Assembly (NCBI RefSeq): GCF_006715785.1
Contig: NZ_VFNX01000001.1
Location: 2,990,501-3,054,500 of the forward strand
Source of the DNA: Streptomyces puniciscabiei
GTDB lineage: Bacteria; Actinomycetota; Actinomycetes; Streptomycetales; Streptomycetaceae
DNA: 64,000 nucleotides
Direction: 5' to 3'
Shown: positions 25,702 through 33,886 of the stretch, in pieces
Layout: each line of letters begins with the position of its first letter
How positions within the stretch are numbered: the stretch's first letter is position 1
Made by a program: the position numbers and the translations under genes
The notes under the pieces: model-generated
Database searches by the model: none
The model's input: only the letters and a program-made list of their open reading frames with translations
What the model was told of the DNA's origin: nothing

Positions 25702-27417
25702 ATGGCTCGACACCTCATCACCAGCGCCCTTCCGTACATCAACGGGATCAAGCACCTGGGCAACATGGTGGGGTCCATGCTCCCGGCGGACGTGTACTCC
25801 CGCTACCTCCGCCAGCGCGGCCACGACGTCCTGTACATCTGCGCCACCGACGAGCACGGCACCCCGGCCGAGCTTGCCGCGAAGGAGCAGGGCCTGCCGG
25901 TCGCCGAGTTCTGCGCCCAGGCGCACGACGCGCAGAAGGCGGTCTACGACGGCTTCCACCTCGCCTTCGACTACTTCGGCCGCAGCTCCTCCCCGGAGAA
26001 CCGGGACATCACCCAGCACTTCGCCCGCAAGCTGCACGAGAACGGCTTCATCGAGGAGCGGGCGATCCGCCAGGTCTACAGCCCCGCCGACGGCCGCTTC
26101 CTGCCCGACCGCTACGTCGAGGGCACCTGCCCGCACTGCGGCTACGACAAGGCCCGCGGCGACCAGTGCGAGAACTGCACCCGCGTGCTGGACCCGACCG
26201 ACCTGATCAACCCGCGCTCGGCGATCTCCGGCTCCACGGACCTGGAGGTCCGCGAGACCAAGCACCTCTTCCTCCTGCAGTCGAAGCTGGAGAACGAGGT
26301 CCGCGAGTGGGTGGCCCGGCACGACAAGGACTGGCCGCAGCTCGCCTCCTCCATCGCCCACAAGTGGCTGACCGAGGGCCTGCACGACCGCGCGATCACC
26401 CGTGACCTGGACTGGGGCGTCCCGGTCCCGGCCGACACCTGGCCGGAGCTGGCCGCCGAGGGCAAGGTCTTCTACGTCTGGTTCGACGCGCCGATCGAGT
26501 ACATCGGCGCGACGAAGGAGTGGGCCGACCAGGACCCGGACAACCGTGACTGGAAGTCCTGGTGGTACGACGCGGACGAGACCGTGCGCTACACCGAGTT
26601 CATGGCGAAGGACAACGTCCCCTTCCACACGGTGATGTTCCCGGCCACCGAGCTGGGCGTGCGCGAGCCGTGGAAGAAGGTCGACTACGTCAAGGCCTTC
26701 AACTGGCTGACGTACTACGGCGGGAAGTTCTCCACCAGCCAGAAGCGCGGTGTCTTCACCGACCAGGCCCTGGACATCCTGCCCGCCGACTACTGGCGCT
26801 ACTTCCTCATCGCCAACGCCCCGGAGTCGGACGACTCGTCCTTCACCTGGGAGCACTTCACCGCCACGGTCAACAAGGACCTCGCCGACACCCTCGGCAA
26901 CTTCGTCAACCGCGTCCTGTCCTTCTCGAAGAAGCGCTTCGGCGAGGAGGTCCCCGCGGGCGGCACCCCCGGCGAGGCCGAGACGCGGCTCGGCGAGCAG
27001 ATCGCCGAGCTCCTCGCCGAGTACGAGGGCCACATGGAGGCCATGCAGTTCCGCAAGGCCGCCGCGGCCCTGCGTGCCCTGTGGTCGGCGGGCAACTCCT
27101 ACCTGGAGGAGAAGGCCCCCTGGCTGCAGATCAAGACCGACAAGGACGCCGCGGCCCTCACACTGCGTACGGCGATGAACCTGATCCACCTGTACGCGGT
27201 GGTCTCCGAGCCGCTGATCCCGGCCTCGGCGAAGACGATGCGCGAGGCGTTCTCGCTGGCCGACGACACCGCGACCTGGGTCACCGCCGACGAGGCCAGG
27301 GCACTCGCCACGGTCCCGGACGGCACCCCCTTCACGGTCCCGCCGGTGCTGTTCGCCAAGCTGACCGACGAGGACCTGGCGGCGTACAAGGAGCGCTTCG
27401 GCGGCGAGGAGCAGTAA
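25702..27417 (+). CDS. metG: Methionyl-tRNA synthetase
   Basis: Class I synthetase of 571 residues that charges initiator and elongator tRNA-Met. The HIGH-type motif is HLGN in [16 protein letters not shown]; the KMSKS-type loop is [10 protein letters not shown]. The connective peptide carries a zinc knuckle CPHCGY...CENC near residues 136-160. The C-terminal anticodon-binding helices include [18 protein letters not shown]. It ends without the C-terminal dimerisation (EMAP-like) domain found in E. coli MetG, as usual for actinobacteria. GGGAGCA ribosome site before the ATG. Confidence 0.97.
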   Translation: MARHLITSALPYINGIKHLGNMVGSMLPADVYSRYLRQRGHDVLYICATDEHGTPAELAAKEQGLPVAEFCAQAHDAQKAVYDGFHLAFDYFGRSSSPENRDITQHFARKLHENGFIEERAIRQVYSPADGRFLPDRYVEGTCPHCGYDKARGDQCENCTRVLDPTDLINPRSAISGSTDLEVRETKHLFLLQSKLENEVREWVARHDKDWPQLASSIAHKWLTEGLHDRAITRDLDWGVPVPADTWPELAAEGKVFYVWFDAPIEYIGATKEWADQDPDNRDWKSWWYDADETVRYTEFMAKDNVPFHTVMFPATELGVREPWKKVDYVKAFNWLTYYGGKFSTSQKRGVFTDQALDILPADYWRYFLIANAPESDDSSFTWEHFTATVNKDLADTLGNFVNRVLSFSKKRFGEEVPAGGTPGEAETRLGEQIAELLAEYEGHMEAMQFRKAAAALRALWSAGNSYLEEKAPWLQIKTDKDAAALTLRTAMNLIHLYAVVSEPLIPASAKTMREAFSLADDTATWVTADEARALATVPDGTPFTVPPVLFAKLTDEDLAAYKERFGGEEQ

Positions 27418-27440
27418 CCCCGCCGCACCTCGCTCTCGTC

Positions 27441-27483
27441 CACCGCCCGGCAAGTGGCCCGCACAGGCTGCGGCCGGGCGGTG
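27441..27483 (+). terminator. Hairpin terminator after metG
   Basis: CACCGCCCGGC (27441) pairs perfectly with GCCGGGCGGTG (ending 27483) around a 21-base loop, 24 bases after the metG stop. Confidence 0.6.
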
Positions 27484-27523
27484 TCTTACCTATCCTGATG
27501 ACGGATCGGACGGGTGGGGGACG

Positions 27524-28009
27524 ATGACGGCAACGGGGGAGACGGGGCCCGAAGGGGCTTCGGTCCGCAGGGAGTTCGCGTTAGAGCGGTACCGCTACAT
27601 CCTGCAGCAGATCAACGCGGTGAACGAGAACGCCCACCGCTTCCTCGCCCTCTACCAGACGCTCGCCACCGCACTCGCGAGCGGCGCCGTCGCCCTCTTC
27701 GTGGGATACCGGAGGTGGGACATCCCCGCGTCCACCGCGCGCGGCGGTGTGATCGGGCTGCTCACCCTGACCACCGTGGTCGCCGCCTTCACCTGCACCC
27801 TGATCCTCGTCGGCGTGCTGTCCTGGCTCGACTACCGCAACGAAGAGTGCGACATCACCGACGAGTTGATCGGCCCCGGCTTCCGCGAGCGTCCCCGCCC
27901 CGGCAACTTCGTGCGCTGGTACGAGACGTACGTACTGCTCTTCATCCTCGTCTCGGTGATCGCGATGTGGCTGCTCGCCGGGCTCCTCCTCCTGCCGTCG
28001 ATGAGGTGA
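27524..28009 (+). CDS. Three-span membrane protein, partner of HD/Hsp90-like ATPase
   Basis: 161 residues. A helical N-terminus (FALERYRYILQQINAVNENAHRF) precedes two membrane spans (LATALASGAVALFVGY and VIGLLTLTTVVAAFTCTLILVGVL). A cytoplasmic stretch DYRNEECDITDELIGPGF follows, then a third span (YVLLFILVSVIAMWLLAGLLLL). Codon 20 (27581) is TTA, the rare leucine codon read by the bldA tRNA in Streptomyces. Its stop is embedded in the ribosome site of the next gene, so the two are translationally linked. In conflict systems such small membrane proteins are often effectors or anchors; that role is inference here. Confidence 0.75.
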   Translation: MTATGETGPEGASVRREFALERYRYILQQINAVNENAHRFLALYQTLATALASGAVALFVGYRRWDIPASTARGGVIGLLTLTTVVAAFTCTLILVGVLSWLDYRNEECDITDELIGPGFRERPRPGNFVRWYETYVLLFILVSVIAMWLLAGLLLLPSMR

Positions 28010-28017
28010 TCGTCCCG

Positions 28018-30702
28018 GTGCCCGAGCACGGCTACCAGAGCACCTTCCTGTGGCGGAGCACCCTGGCCGCGAGGACGGACGGTGACGCCCAGGCCGAGCA
28101 GCGCGAACAGCTGCGCACGTCGTACCTCGACCTGCGCCGGAACGCGGCGGTGCTCCTCGGGGAGAACGCCCGCAGCATGCCCGACTTCACGGTGCACGAC
28201 ATCAGCCATGTGGACGCCCTGTGGGAGACGGCCGATCTCGTGTGCGGACACGAGGTCACCCTCAATCCCGCCGAGGCGTACGTCCTCGGGTGTGCCTTCG
28301 TGCTGCACGACGCCGCGATGGGCGAGGCCGCGTACCGGACGAGCGTGCGGGACACCCTGGGTGAGTCACGCTGGCACGACCTCGTGTCGATGACGTACTA
28401 CCACCGCAAGGGGTGCTGGCCGGACCGGGACGAGCTGGACGATCCGCCCGCCGAGATCACCGAGGAGTGCCGGGCGACCGCCATCCGCGAGACGCACGCG
28501 GAACAGGCGCGCCGCCTGGTGGACCAGGCCTGGCGGTCCAGCACGGGCCAGGAGATCCACCTCATCGAGGACGGCCGGCTGCGCGAGTTCTACGGCCCGT
28601 TGATCGGCGCTCTCGCGGCCAGCCACTGGTGGCCCGTGGACCGGCTCGCGGAGGAGTTCCGCCACCGCAGCGGTCCACTCCCCGGGCAGCCGGGCGAGTG
28701 GACCCTCGACAAGCTCAAACTGGCCTGCGTCCTGCGGCTCGCCGACGCCACCCAGATCGACGCCCGGCGCGCTCCGGAGTTCCTGTTCTCGCTGCGCGAT
28801 CCGCAGGGCGGCTCCCGGGAGCACTGGCGTTTCCAGGTGCACGTCAGCCAACCGGTGCTGGACGGCGACCGGGTCAGGTACTCCTCCAACCGGCCGTTCC
28901 TCCCCGAGGACACCGGTGCCTGGTGGCTGGCCCTCGACCACCTGCGCGCCGTCGACCGCGAACTGAAAGCCGTCGACGCACTCCTGCACGACCACGGGCA
29001 GCACCGGCTCGCGGCCCGCGCGGTCGCCGGGGTCGACGCGCCGGAGCGGTTCGCCCAGCACTTCCGCGTCCAGGGCTGGCGCCCCATCGACGCCACGGTC
29101 AAGGTCTCCGACGTCCCCGCCCTGGTCAAGAGCCTGGGCGGGGAGCAGCTGTACGGCGACCAGCCGGAGGTCGCGGTGCGCGAACTGATCCAGAACGCTC
29201 AGGACGCCGTCCTGGCCCGCCAGGCGCTGCAACCCGGCTTCACCGACGGGCGCATCGAGGTCCGGCTGACCCGGACCGACGGCTCCTGGCAGCTGGAGGT
29301 CCGCGACAACGGCCTCGGCATGGACGAGGAGACCCTCATCCACGGCCTGCTCGACTTCGGCAACAGCGGCTGGAGTTCCGCCGCCGTCCGCAACCGGCTG
29401 CCCGGGCTCGCCGACGGCGGGTTCACGCCCAGCGGGCGGTTCGGCATCGGCTTCTTCTCCGTGTTCCTGCTGGGCGACGAGGTGGAGCTGATCACCCGCC
29501 GCTACGACGCCGGCACCCAGGACGCCCGCCGCCTCTCCTTCGACGGCCCGTCCAGCCGCCCCCTGCTGACACCACTGACCGGCCAGGGCTGGGTCCCGGA
29601 GGGCACGACGGTCCGCGTCACCCTGAAGAAGGGCCCCAACGACGTGCGGGGTCTGCTCTACTACACCGACGACGACCGTCTCGACCAGCTGGTGCGGCGG
29701 CTGGTCCTGGAGAACGCCGTACCCATCCGCATCTGGGAACCGGGCGCGTCCGATCCCGGGGTCCTCGCCCCCTTCTCCCTGGCCACGGGAGAGGCGGACG
29801 AGGTCTTCGACCGGCTGCATCCACCGGCGACCCACGGATGGCGCGCCGGGCAGGAGAAGCAACGTCTCCGGCTGCGCGACGACTTCGTGCGCCGGGCCAC
29901 GGAACTCCTCGACGACCGGGGACGGCGTATCGGCCTGGCCACGCTCGGGGACGAACTGTTCTACGCGGGGCGCGGCAACTACCGGGGGATCGTCACGGTC
30001 AACGGGTTCCTGGCGGACGAGTCGACCGCCTTCGCCGGGTACCTCGCCGGCCGGCCCGGCCGGGCCTCGCGCGACCAGGCCGCCCTGGTCGCCACGCAGG
30101 ACGGGATGCGCGCGTGGATGCGCAGCCAGGAGCAACGGCTCCGCGACCTCGGGCAGTTCAGCGACCCCTTCCAGCTGGAACACGCCTACACCCTGTACAG
30201 CGCCTTCAACGGGATCCCGGACGACGTCGCCTTCGCCATCACGGGCCAGGGCCTGCTCCGTCCGGCCGACGCCGCCGGCTGGGTCGCCCGGCGCGACGAG
30301 GTCTTCCTGTCCTTCGGTCTTCCCCTGGCATGGCGAAGCCGGCCTCCGGAGGTCCTCCACTACTTGTCGGGGCAGTCCGTGCGACTGCCCGAGGACTGGA
30401 TCATCATCTGCGGCAGAGCCGCCACCGCGCCCCTGTCGGAGGTGTTCCCTGCGGTGGAGAACTTTGACGCCGACTACGGGTTCGCACGCCACCACACCAC
30501 GCTGACCTGGCAGAAGGCGTGGTGGCGGATGTCGGGGGAGCTTGAAGGGCTCTTCCTTCGCGCCGTGTGCGAGGCATGGTCGTGCACCCTTGAGGCCGTG
30601 CTCGCGCCCGTCGAGCGGCGCAACTGGTACGACATCCGCCACCTGGACGACGAGAGCCTCGGCGGCGTCCTGGGCTACCTCCTGCGCCGACCGGGCCGAT
30701 GA
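28018..30702 (+). CDS. HD-domain plus Hsp90-like ATPase, candidate defence protein
   Basis: 894 residues. Residues ~50-260 carry HD-hydrolase features: TVHDISHVDALWE, FVLHDAAMG (His97-Asp98) and LRLADATQID (Asp243). Residues ~375-540 are a GHKL/Hsp90-type ATPase: VRELIQNAQDAVLA (N box), EVRDNGLGMDEETL (G1) and SGRFGIGFFSVFLLG (G2). A long C-terminal region without recognised motifs follows. From memory this HD plus Hsp90-like fusion matches the HD-Ce class described in computational surveys of bacterial conflict systems. GTG at 28018 has GAGGTGAT 7 bases upstream; the GTG overlapping the previous stop is an alternative. It lies between metG and a DoxX gene as an apparent insertion. Confidence 0.82.
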   Translation: MPEHGYQSTFLWRSTLAARTDGDAQAEQREQLRTSYLDLRRNAAVLLGENARSMPDFTVHDISHVDALWETADLVCGHEVTLNPAEAYVLGCAFVLHDAAMGEAAYRTSVRDTLGESRWHDLVSMTYYHRKGCWPDRDELDDPPAEITEECRATAIRETHAEQARRLVDQAWRSSTGQEIHLIEDGRLREFYGPLIGALAASHWWPVDRLAEEFRHRSGPLPGQPGEWTLDKLKLACVLRLADATQIDARRAPEFLFSLRDPQGGSREHWRFQVHVSQPVLDGDRVRYSSNRPFLPEDTGAWWLALDHLRAVDRELKAVDALLHDHGQHRLAARAVAGVDAPERFAQHFRVQGWRPIDATVKVSDVPALVKSLGGEQLYGDQPEVAVRELIQNAQDAVLARQALQPGFTDGRIEVRLTRTDGSWQLEVRDNGLGMDEETLIHGLLDFGNSGWSSAAVRNRLPGLADGGFTPSGRFGIGFFSVFLLGDEVELITRRYDAGTQDARRLSFDGPSSRPLLTPLTGQGWVPEGTTVRVTLKKGPNDVRGLLYYTDDDRLDQLVRRLVLENAVPIRIWEPGASDPGVLAPFSLATGEADEVFDRLHPPATHGWRAGQEKQRLRLRDDFVRRATELLDDRGRRIGLATLGDELFYAGRGNYRGIVTVNGFLADESTAFAGYLAGRPGRASRDQAALVATQDGMRAWMRSQEQRLRDLGQFSDPFQLEHAYTLYSAFNGIPDDVAFAITGQGLLRPADAAGWVARRDEVFLSFGLPLAWRSRPPEVLHYLSGQSVRLPEDWIIICGRAATAPLSEVFPAVENFDADYGFARHHTTLTWQKAWWRMSGELEGLFLRAVCEAWSCTLEAVLAPVERRNWYDIRHLDDESLGGVLGYLLRRPGR

Positions 30703-30744
30703 CCGGTGTGCGGAACTACTTGTTGCCGCCCAGCCGCGAGAATC

Positions 30745-31092
30745 TCAGGCGGCGTGTCCGAGGACGAGCGCGCCGACGACGGGGGCCGCGTAGATCAGCG
30801 GGAAGGGGATGTGGGAGTACCAGCGGGCGCGGGCCACGGTGACAGCGGCCCCGAGGAAGTAGAGCACCAGCCCGATCCCGGCCAGCACCCCGATCACCGG
30901 CACGAACAGCCCGACGACCAGACCCACGGCCCCGGCGGCCTTGGCCACCCCGAGCAGGGTCCACCACGATCGCGGCACCCGGTAGTCGGTGAGCGTCTTG
31001 ACGATCCACTGGGCCCGCAGCAGCAGTACGGCGCCGGAGAAACCGGCCATCAGCGCGGCGAGCAGGGTGACGACGATGTGGGCGGTGTGCAT
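30745..31092 (-). CDS. DoxX-like membrane protein
   Basis: 115 residues, four hydrophobic spans. The middle segment WWTLLGVAKAAGAVGLVVGLFVPVIGVLAGIGLVLYF is typical of DoxX-like proteins, small inner-membrane proteins with a loose link to redox or thiosulfate metabolism. ATG at 31092 with GGGAGCC upstream. Convergent with the HD/Hsp90 gene and divergent from the AbiEii-like gene. Confidence 0.8.
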   Translation of the reverse strand: MHTAHIVVTLLAALMAGFSGAVLLLRAQWIVKTLTDYRVPRSWWTLLGVAKAAGAVGLVVGLFVPVIGVLAGIGLVLYFLGAAVTVARARWYSHIPFPLIYAAPVVGALVLGHAA

Positions 31093-31179
31093 GAGAGGCT
31101 CCCGTGGAGAGGGGATCCGACTGCGGACACCTCTTTGACCCCCCGGCCCGTGCCCGTGTGACAGAACCCGGAAAAAATC

Positions 31180-31887
31180 TTGAACGTCCCCGAACCCCAC
31201 CACCGGCTCCTCGCCGACGTCGTCACCACGGGCGGTCCGTACGGGCTGGTGCTCGCCGGTGGATACGCGCTGCAGGCGCACGGACTGGTGTCGCGTCCGC
31301 ACGCGAATCTCGACTTCGCCACGGAGAGTTCCGAGGGCATGGACCGGATCGCCGCCGCGCTCGGCACGGCCCTGGAGGCGCGGGGCCGGCAGGTGCGAGT
31401 CGGTGCGGTCGCCGCGCTCAGCGCGCAGCTGACGGTCAGCGACCCGCCGACCGGCGGGAGGTGCGCCCTCGTGCTGCACAAGGAGGCCTTCTGGCAGCCG
31501 CCGGCGCTCACCGCGTACGGGCCTGCGCTCTCCCTGGAGGACGCCGTCGGCACGAAGATCCGGGCGCTGTACGACCGGGGCGCGGCCGTCGACCTGATCG
31601 ACGCGCGGGCCGCCGCCGCCCGCTTCTCCCTGCCCGACCTGGAGGAACTGGGCCGTCGGCACGCCCACGACCCGTTCGATCTGCCGACCCTGCAGTCCCG
31701 GCTGACGGGTACGGACTTCTATTCCGACGTGGACTTCTTCCGGTACGGGCTGACGGAGGACCAGGTCATGGCCCTGCGCGCCTGGGCCCAGCGCTGGTCC
31801 GACGACATCGCCGAGCGCCTCCTGGAAGACGGCGCGTCCCCCGACATCGAGCCGGAGACGGACTCCGGCCCCGACGCGGGGGACTGA
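31180..31887 (+). CDS. AbiEii/MenT-like nucleotidyltransferase-fold protein
   Basis: 235 residues. The nucleotidyltransferase motif region reads LVLAGGYALQAHGLVSRPHANLDFAT: the Gly-Gly is intact but the metal-binding D-x-[DE] has become N-L-D. A later conserved block TKIRALYDRGAAVDLIDARA matches the family. In classical AbiE toxin-antitoxin pairs an AbiEi antitoxin precedes this gene; none is present here. TTG start taken because no ATG/GTG fits and GGAAAA lies upstream. It may be a housekeeping or inactive relative rather than a toxin. Last ~20 residues are acidic. Confidence 0.72.
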   Translation: MNVPEPHHRLLADVVTTGGPYGLVLAGGYALQAHGLVSRPHANLDFATESSEGMDRIAAALGTALEARGRQVRVGAVAALSAQLTVSDPPTGGRCALVLHKEAFWQPPALTAYGPALSLEDAVGTKIRALYDRGAAVDLIDARAAAARFSLPDLEELGRRHAHDPFDLPTLQSRLTGTDFYSDVDFFRYGLTEDQVMALRAWAQRWSDDIAERLLEDGASPDIEPETDSGPDAGD

Positions 31888-31901
31888 CGGACGGCGCCGT
31901 A

Positions 31902-33665
31902 CTACTTCGGCTGCGGCTTCCTGATGTTCAGGTGCAGCTCGCGCAGGCGGGCCTCCTCCAGCTCGGTCGGGGCGCCCATCATCAGGTCCTGGGCGTTGCC
32001 GTTGAGCGGGAAGGCGATCGTCTCGCGGATGTTGGGCTCGTCCGCGAGGAGCATGACGATGCGGTCGACGCCGGGGGCGATGCCGCCGTGCGGCGGGGCA
32101 CCGAAGCGGAACGCGCGGAGCATGCCGGCGAACTTCTCCTCGACGGTCTCACGGTCGTAGCCCGCGATCTCGAAGGCCTTGAGCATGATCTCCGGCTCGT
32201 GGTTCCGGATCGCGCCGGAGGACAGCTCGACGCCGTTGCACACGATGTCGTACTGCCAGCCCAGGATGTCCAGCGGGTCCTGGGTCTGAAGGGCCTCCAG
32301 ACCGCCCTGCGGCATGGAGAAGGGGTTGTGCGAGAAGTCGATCGCTCCGGTCTCCTCGTCCTTCTCGTACATCGGGAAGTCGACGATCCAGCAGAAGCGG
32401 AAGACGCCCTCCTCGAAGTGACCGGCCCGGCGAGCGGCCTCCACCCGCACCGCGCCCATGATCTTGGAGACCTCGTCGAACTCGCCCGCGCCGAAGAAGA
32501 CCGCGTGGCCGGGGGCCAGCGACAGGCGCTTGGTCAGCTCGGCGACGTTGTCCTCGGTGAGGAACTTCGCGATCGGGCCGGACAGCGCGCCGTCCTCGCC
32601 GACACGGACCCAGGCCAGGCCCTTCGCGCCGAGCGAGACCGCGAACTCGCCGAGCTGGTCGAAGAACTTGCGCGGCTGGTCCTGGACGGCCGGGACGGCC
32701 AGCGCGCGCACGTGCTTGCCGGCGAACGCCTTGAACTCCGAGCCCTCGAAGACATCGGTGATGTCCACCAGCTCCAGCTTGGCGCGCAGGTCCGGCTTGT
32801 CGGAGCCGTACTTCAGCATCGCCTCGCGGAACGGGATGCGGGGGAACGGGGAGGTGACGTGGCGGCCGCCGCCGAACTCCTCGAACAGCTCCGTCATCAG
32901 CTTCTCGACGGGCTGGAAGATGTCCTCCTGCTCGACGAAGGACATCTCGATGTCGAGCTGGTAGAACTCGCCCGGCGAGCGGTCGGCGCGGGCGTCCTCG
33001 TCCCGGAAGCAGGGCGCGATCTGGAAGTAGCGGTCGAAGCCGGAGATCATCAGCAGCTGCTTGAACTGCTGCGGGGCCTGCGGAAGCGCGTAGAACTTGC
33101 CGGGGTGCAGACGCGAGGGGACGACGAAGTCGCGCGCGCCCTCGGGGGAGGTGGCGGACAGGATCGGCGTCGCCATCTCGTTGAAGCCCATCGCCGTCAT
33201 CTTGTGGCGCATCGCCGAGATGACCGCCGTACGCAGCATGATGTTGCGGTGCATGCGCTCGCGGCGCAGGTCCAGGAAGCGGTACTCCAGGCGCCGTTCC
33301 TCGTTGACGCCGTCCTCGGTGTTGATCGTGAACGGCAGCGGCGCGGCGGCGCCCAGCAGCTCGACCTCGGCCACCTCGACCTCGACCTCACCGGTGGGCA
33401 GGTCGGGGTTGATGTTCTCGGTTCCACGTGAAACAACGCGGCCGTCGACGCGGACCGTGGACTCCTTGGAGATCTTGTCCAGGGCCTCGTACGCCGGCGT
33501 GCCGGGGCGGGCGACCAGCTGCGTGATGCCGTAGTGGTCGCGCAGATCGATGAAGAGGATGCCGCCCAGGTCGCGCCGATTGTGCAGCCAGCCGCTCAGC
33601 CGGACGTCGGTGCCGACGTCAGAGGCGCGGAGCTGCCCGCAGGTGTGGGACCTGTACCGATGCAT
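31902..33665 (-). CDS. aspS: Aspartyl-tRNA synthetase
   Basis: Class IIb synthetase, 587 residues, the usual bacterial length with a GAD insertion. N-terminal OB-fold anticodon domain ([26 protein letters not shown]), motif 2 in [29 protein letters not shown] sequence, and motif 3 in [14 protein letters not shown]. Convergent with the AbiEii-like gene and divergent from the PAS/GAF phosphatase. A ParB-binding-type palindrome lies inside the coding region at codons for the S/R-rich stretch ENxxxRGT (33421-33434). Whether it also charges tRNA-Asn cannot be decided from sequence by eye. Confidence 0.97.
   Translation of the reverse strand: MHRYRSHTCGQLRASDVGTDVRLSGWLHNRRDLGGILFIDLRDHYGITQLVARPGTPAYEALDKISKESTVRVDGRVVSRGTENINPDLPTGEVEVEVAEVELLGAAAPLPFTINTEDGVNEERRLEYRFLDLRRERMHRNIMLRTAVISAMRHKMTAMGFNEMATPILSATSPEGARDFVVPSRLHPGKFYALPQAPQQFKQLLMISGFDRYFQIAPCFRDEDARADRSPGEFYQLDIEMSFVEQEDIFQPVEKLMTELFEEFGGGRHVTSPFPRIPFREAMLKYGSDKPDLRAKLELVDITDVFEGSEFKAFAGKHVRALAVPAVQDQPRKFFDQLGEFAVSLGAKGLAWVRVGEDGALSGPIAKFLTEDNVAELTKRLSLAPGHAVFFGAGEFDEVSKIMGAVRVEAARRAGHFEEGVFRFCWIVDFPMYEKDEETGAIDFSHNPFSMPQGGLEALQTQDPLDILGWQYDIVCNGVELSSGAIRNHEPEIMLKAFEIAGYDRETVEEKFAGMLRAFRFGAPPHGGIAPGVDRIVMLLADEPNIRETIAFPLNGNAQDLMMGAPTELEEARLRELHLNIRKPQPK
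33421..33434. other. parS-like chromosome partition site
   Basis: GTTCCACGTGAAAC (its reverse complement is GTTTCACGTGGAAC). The canonical ParB site is GTTTCACGTGAAAC; the single G/A variant is, from memory, common among S. coelicolor parS sites clustered around oriC. It is embedded in aspS without disturbing the frame. Confidence 0.8.
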
Positions 33666-33886
33666 CGTCGTTCATCGTCCTTCGAGAAGAGTTGGCGTCT
33701 GCCGGGTTTGCCGCCCCGGCAAGAACGGGCACGGGGCCCGGACCCATCAAGGGTACCGGGCACCCCAAGCTCGGCTCCCCACCATTTCGCGTGCCTCCGC
33801 ACTGGAGGATCCTCCGAGCCGGAGCGGCTCGGGATCCTCTGTTCCTACGGTGGCACCTATCGGTCAGATCTTCTTAAAGTGGGCGA

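Noticed and set aside
31180..33665. Idea that AbiEii-like gene plus HD/Hsp90 cassette form one large defence island
   Set aside because: The AbiEii-like gene is orphan, has a lost catalytic Asp and sits next to aspS as in other Streptomyces; a DoxX gene in opposite orientation separates it from the cassette.
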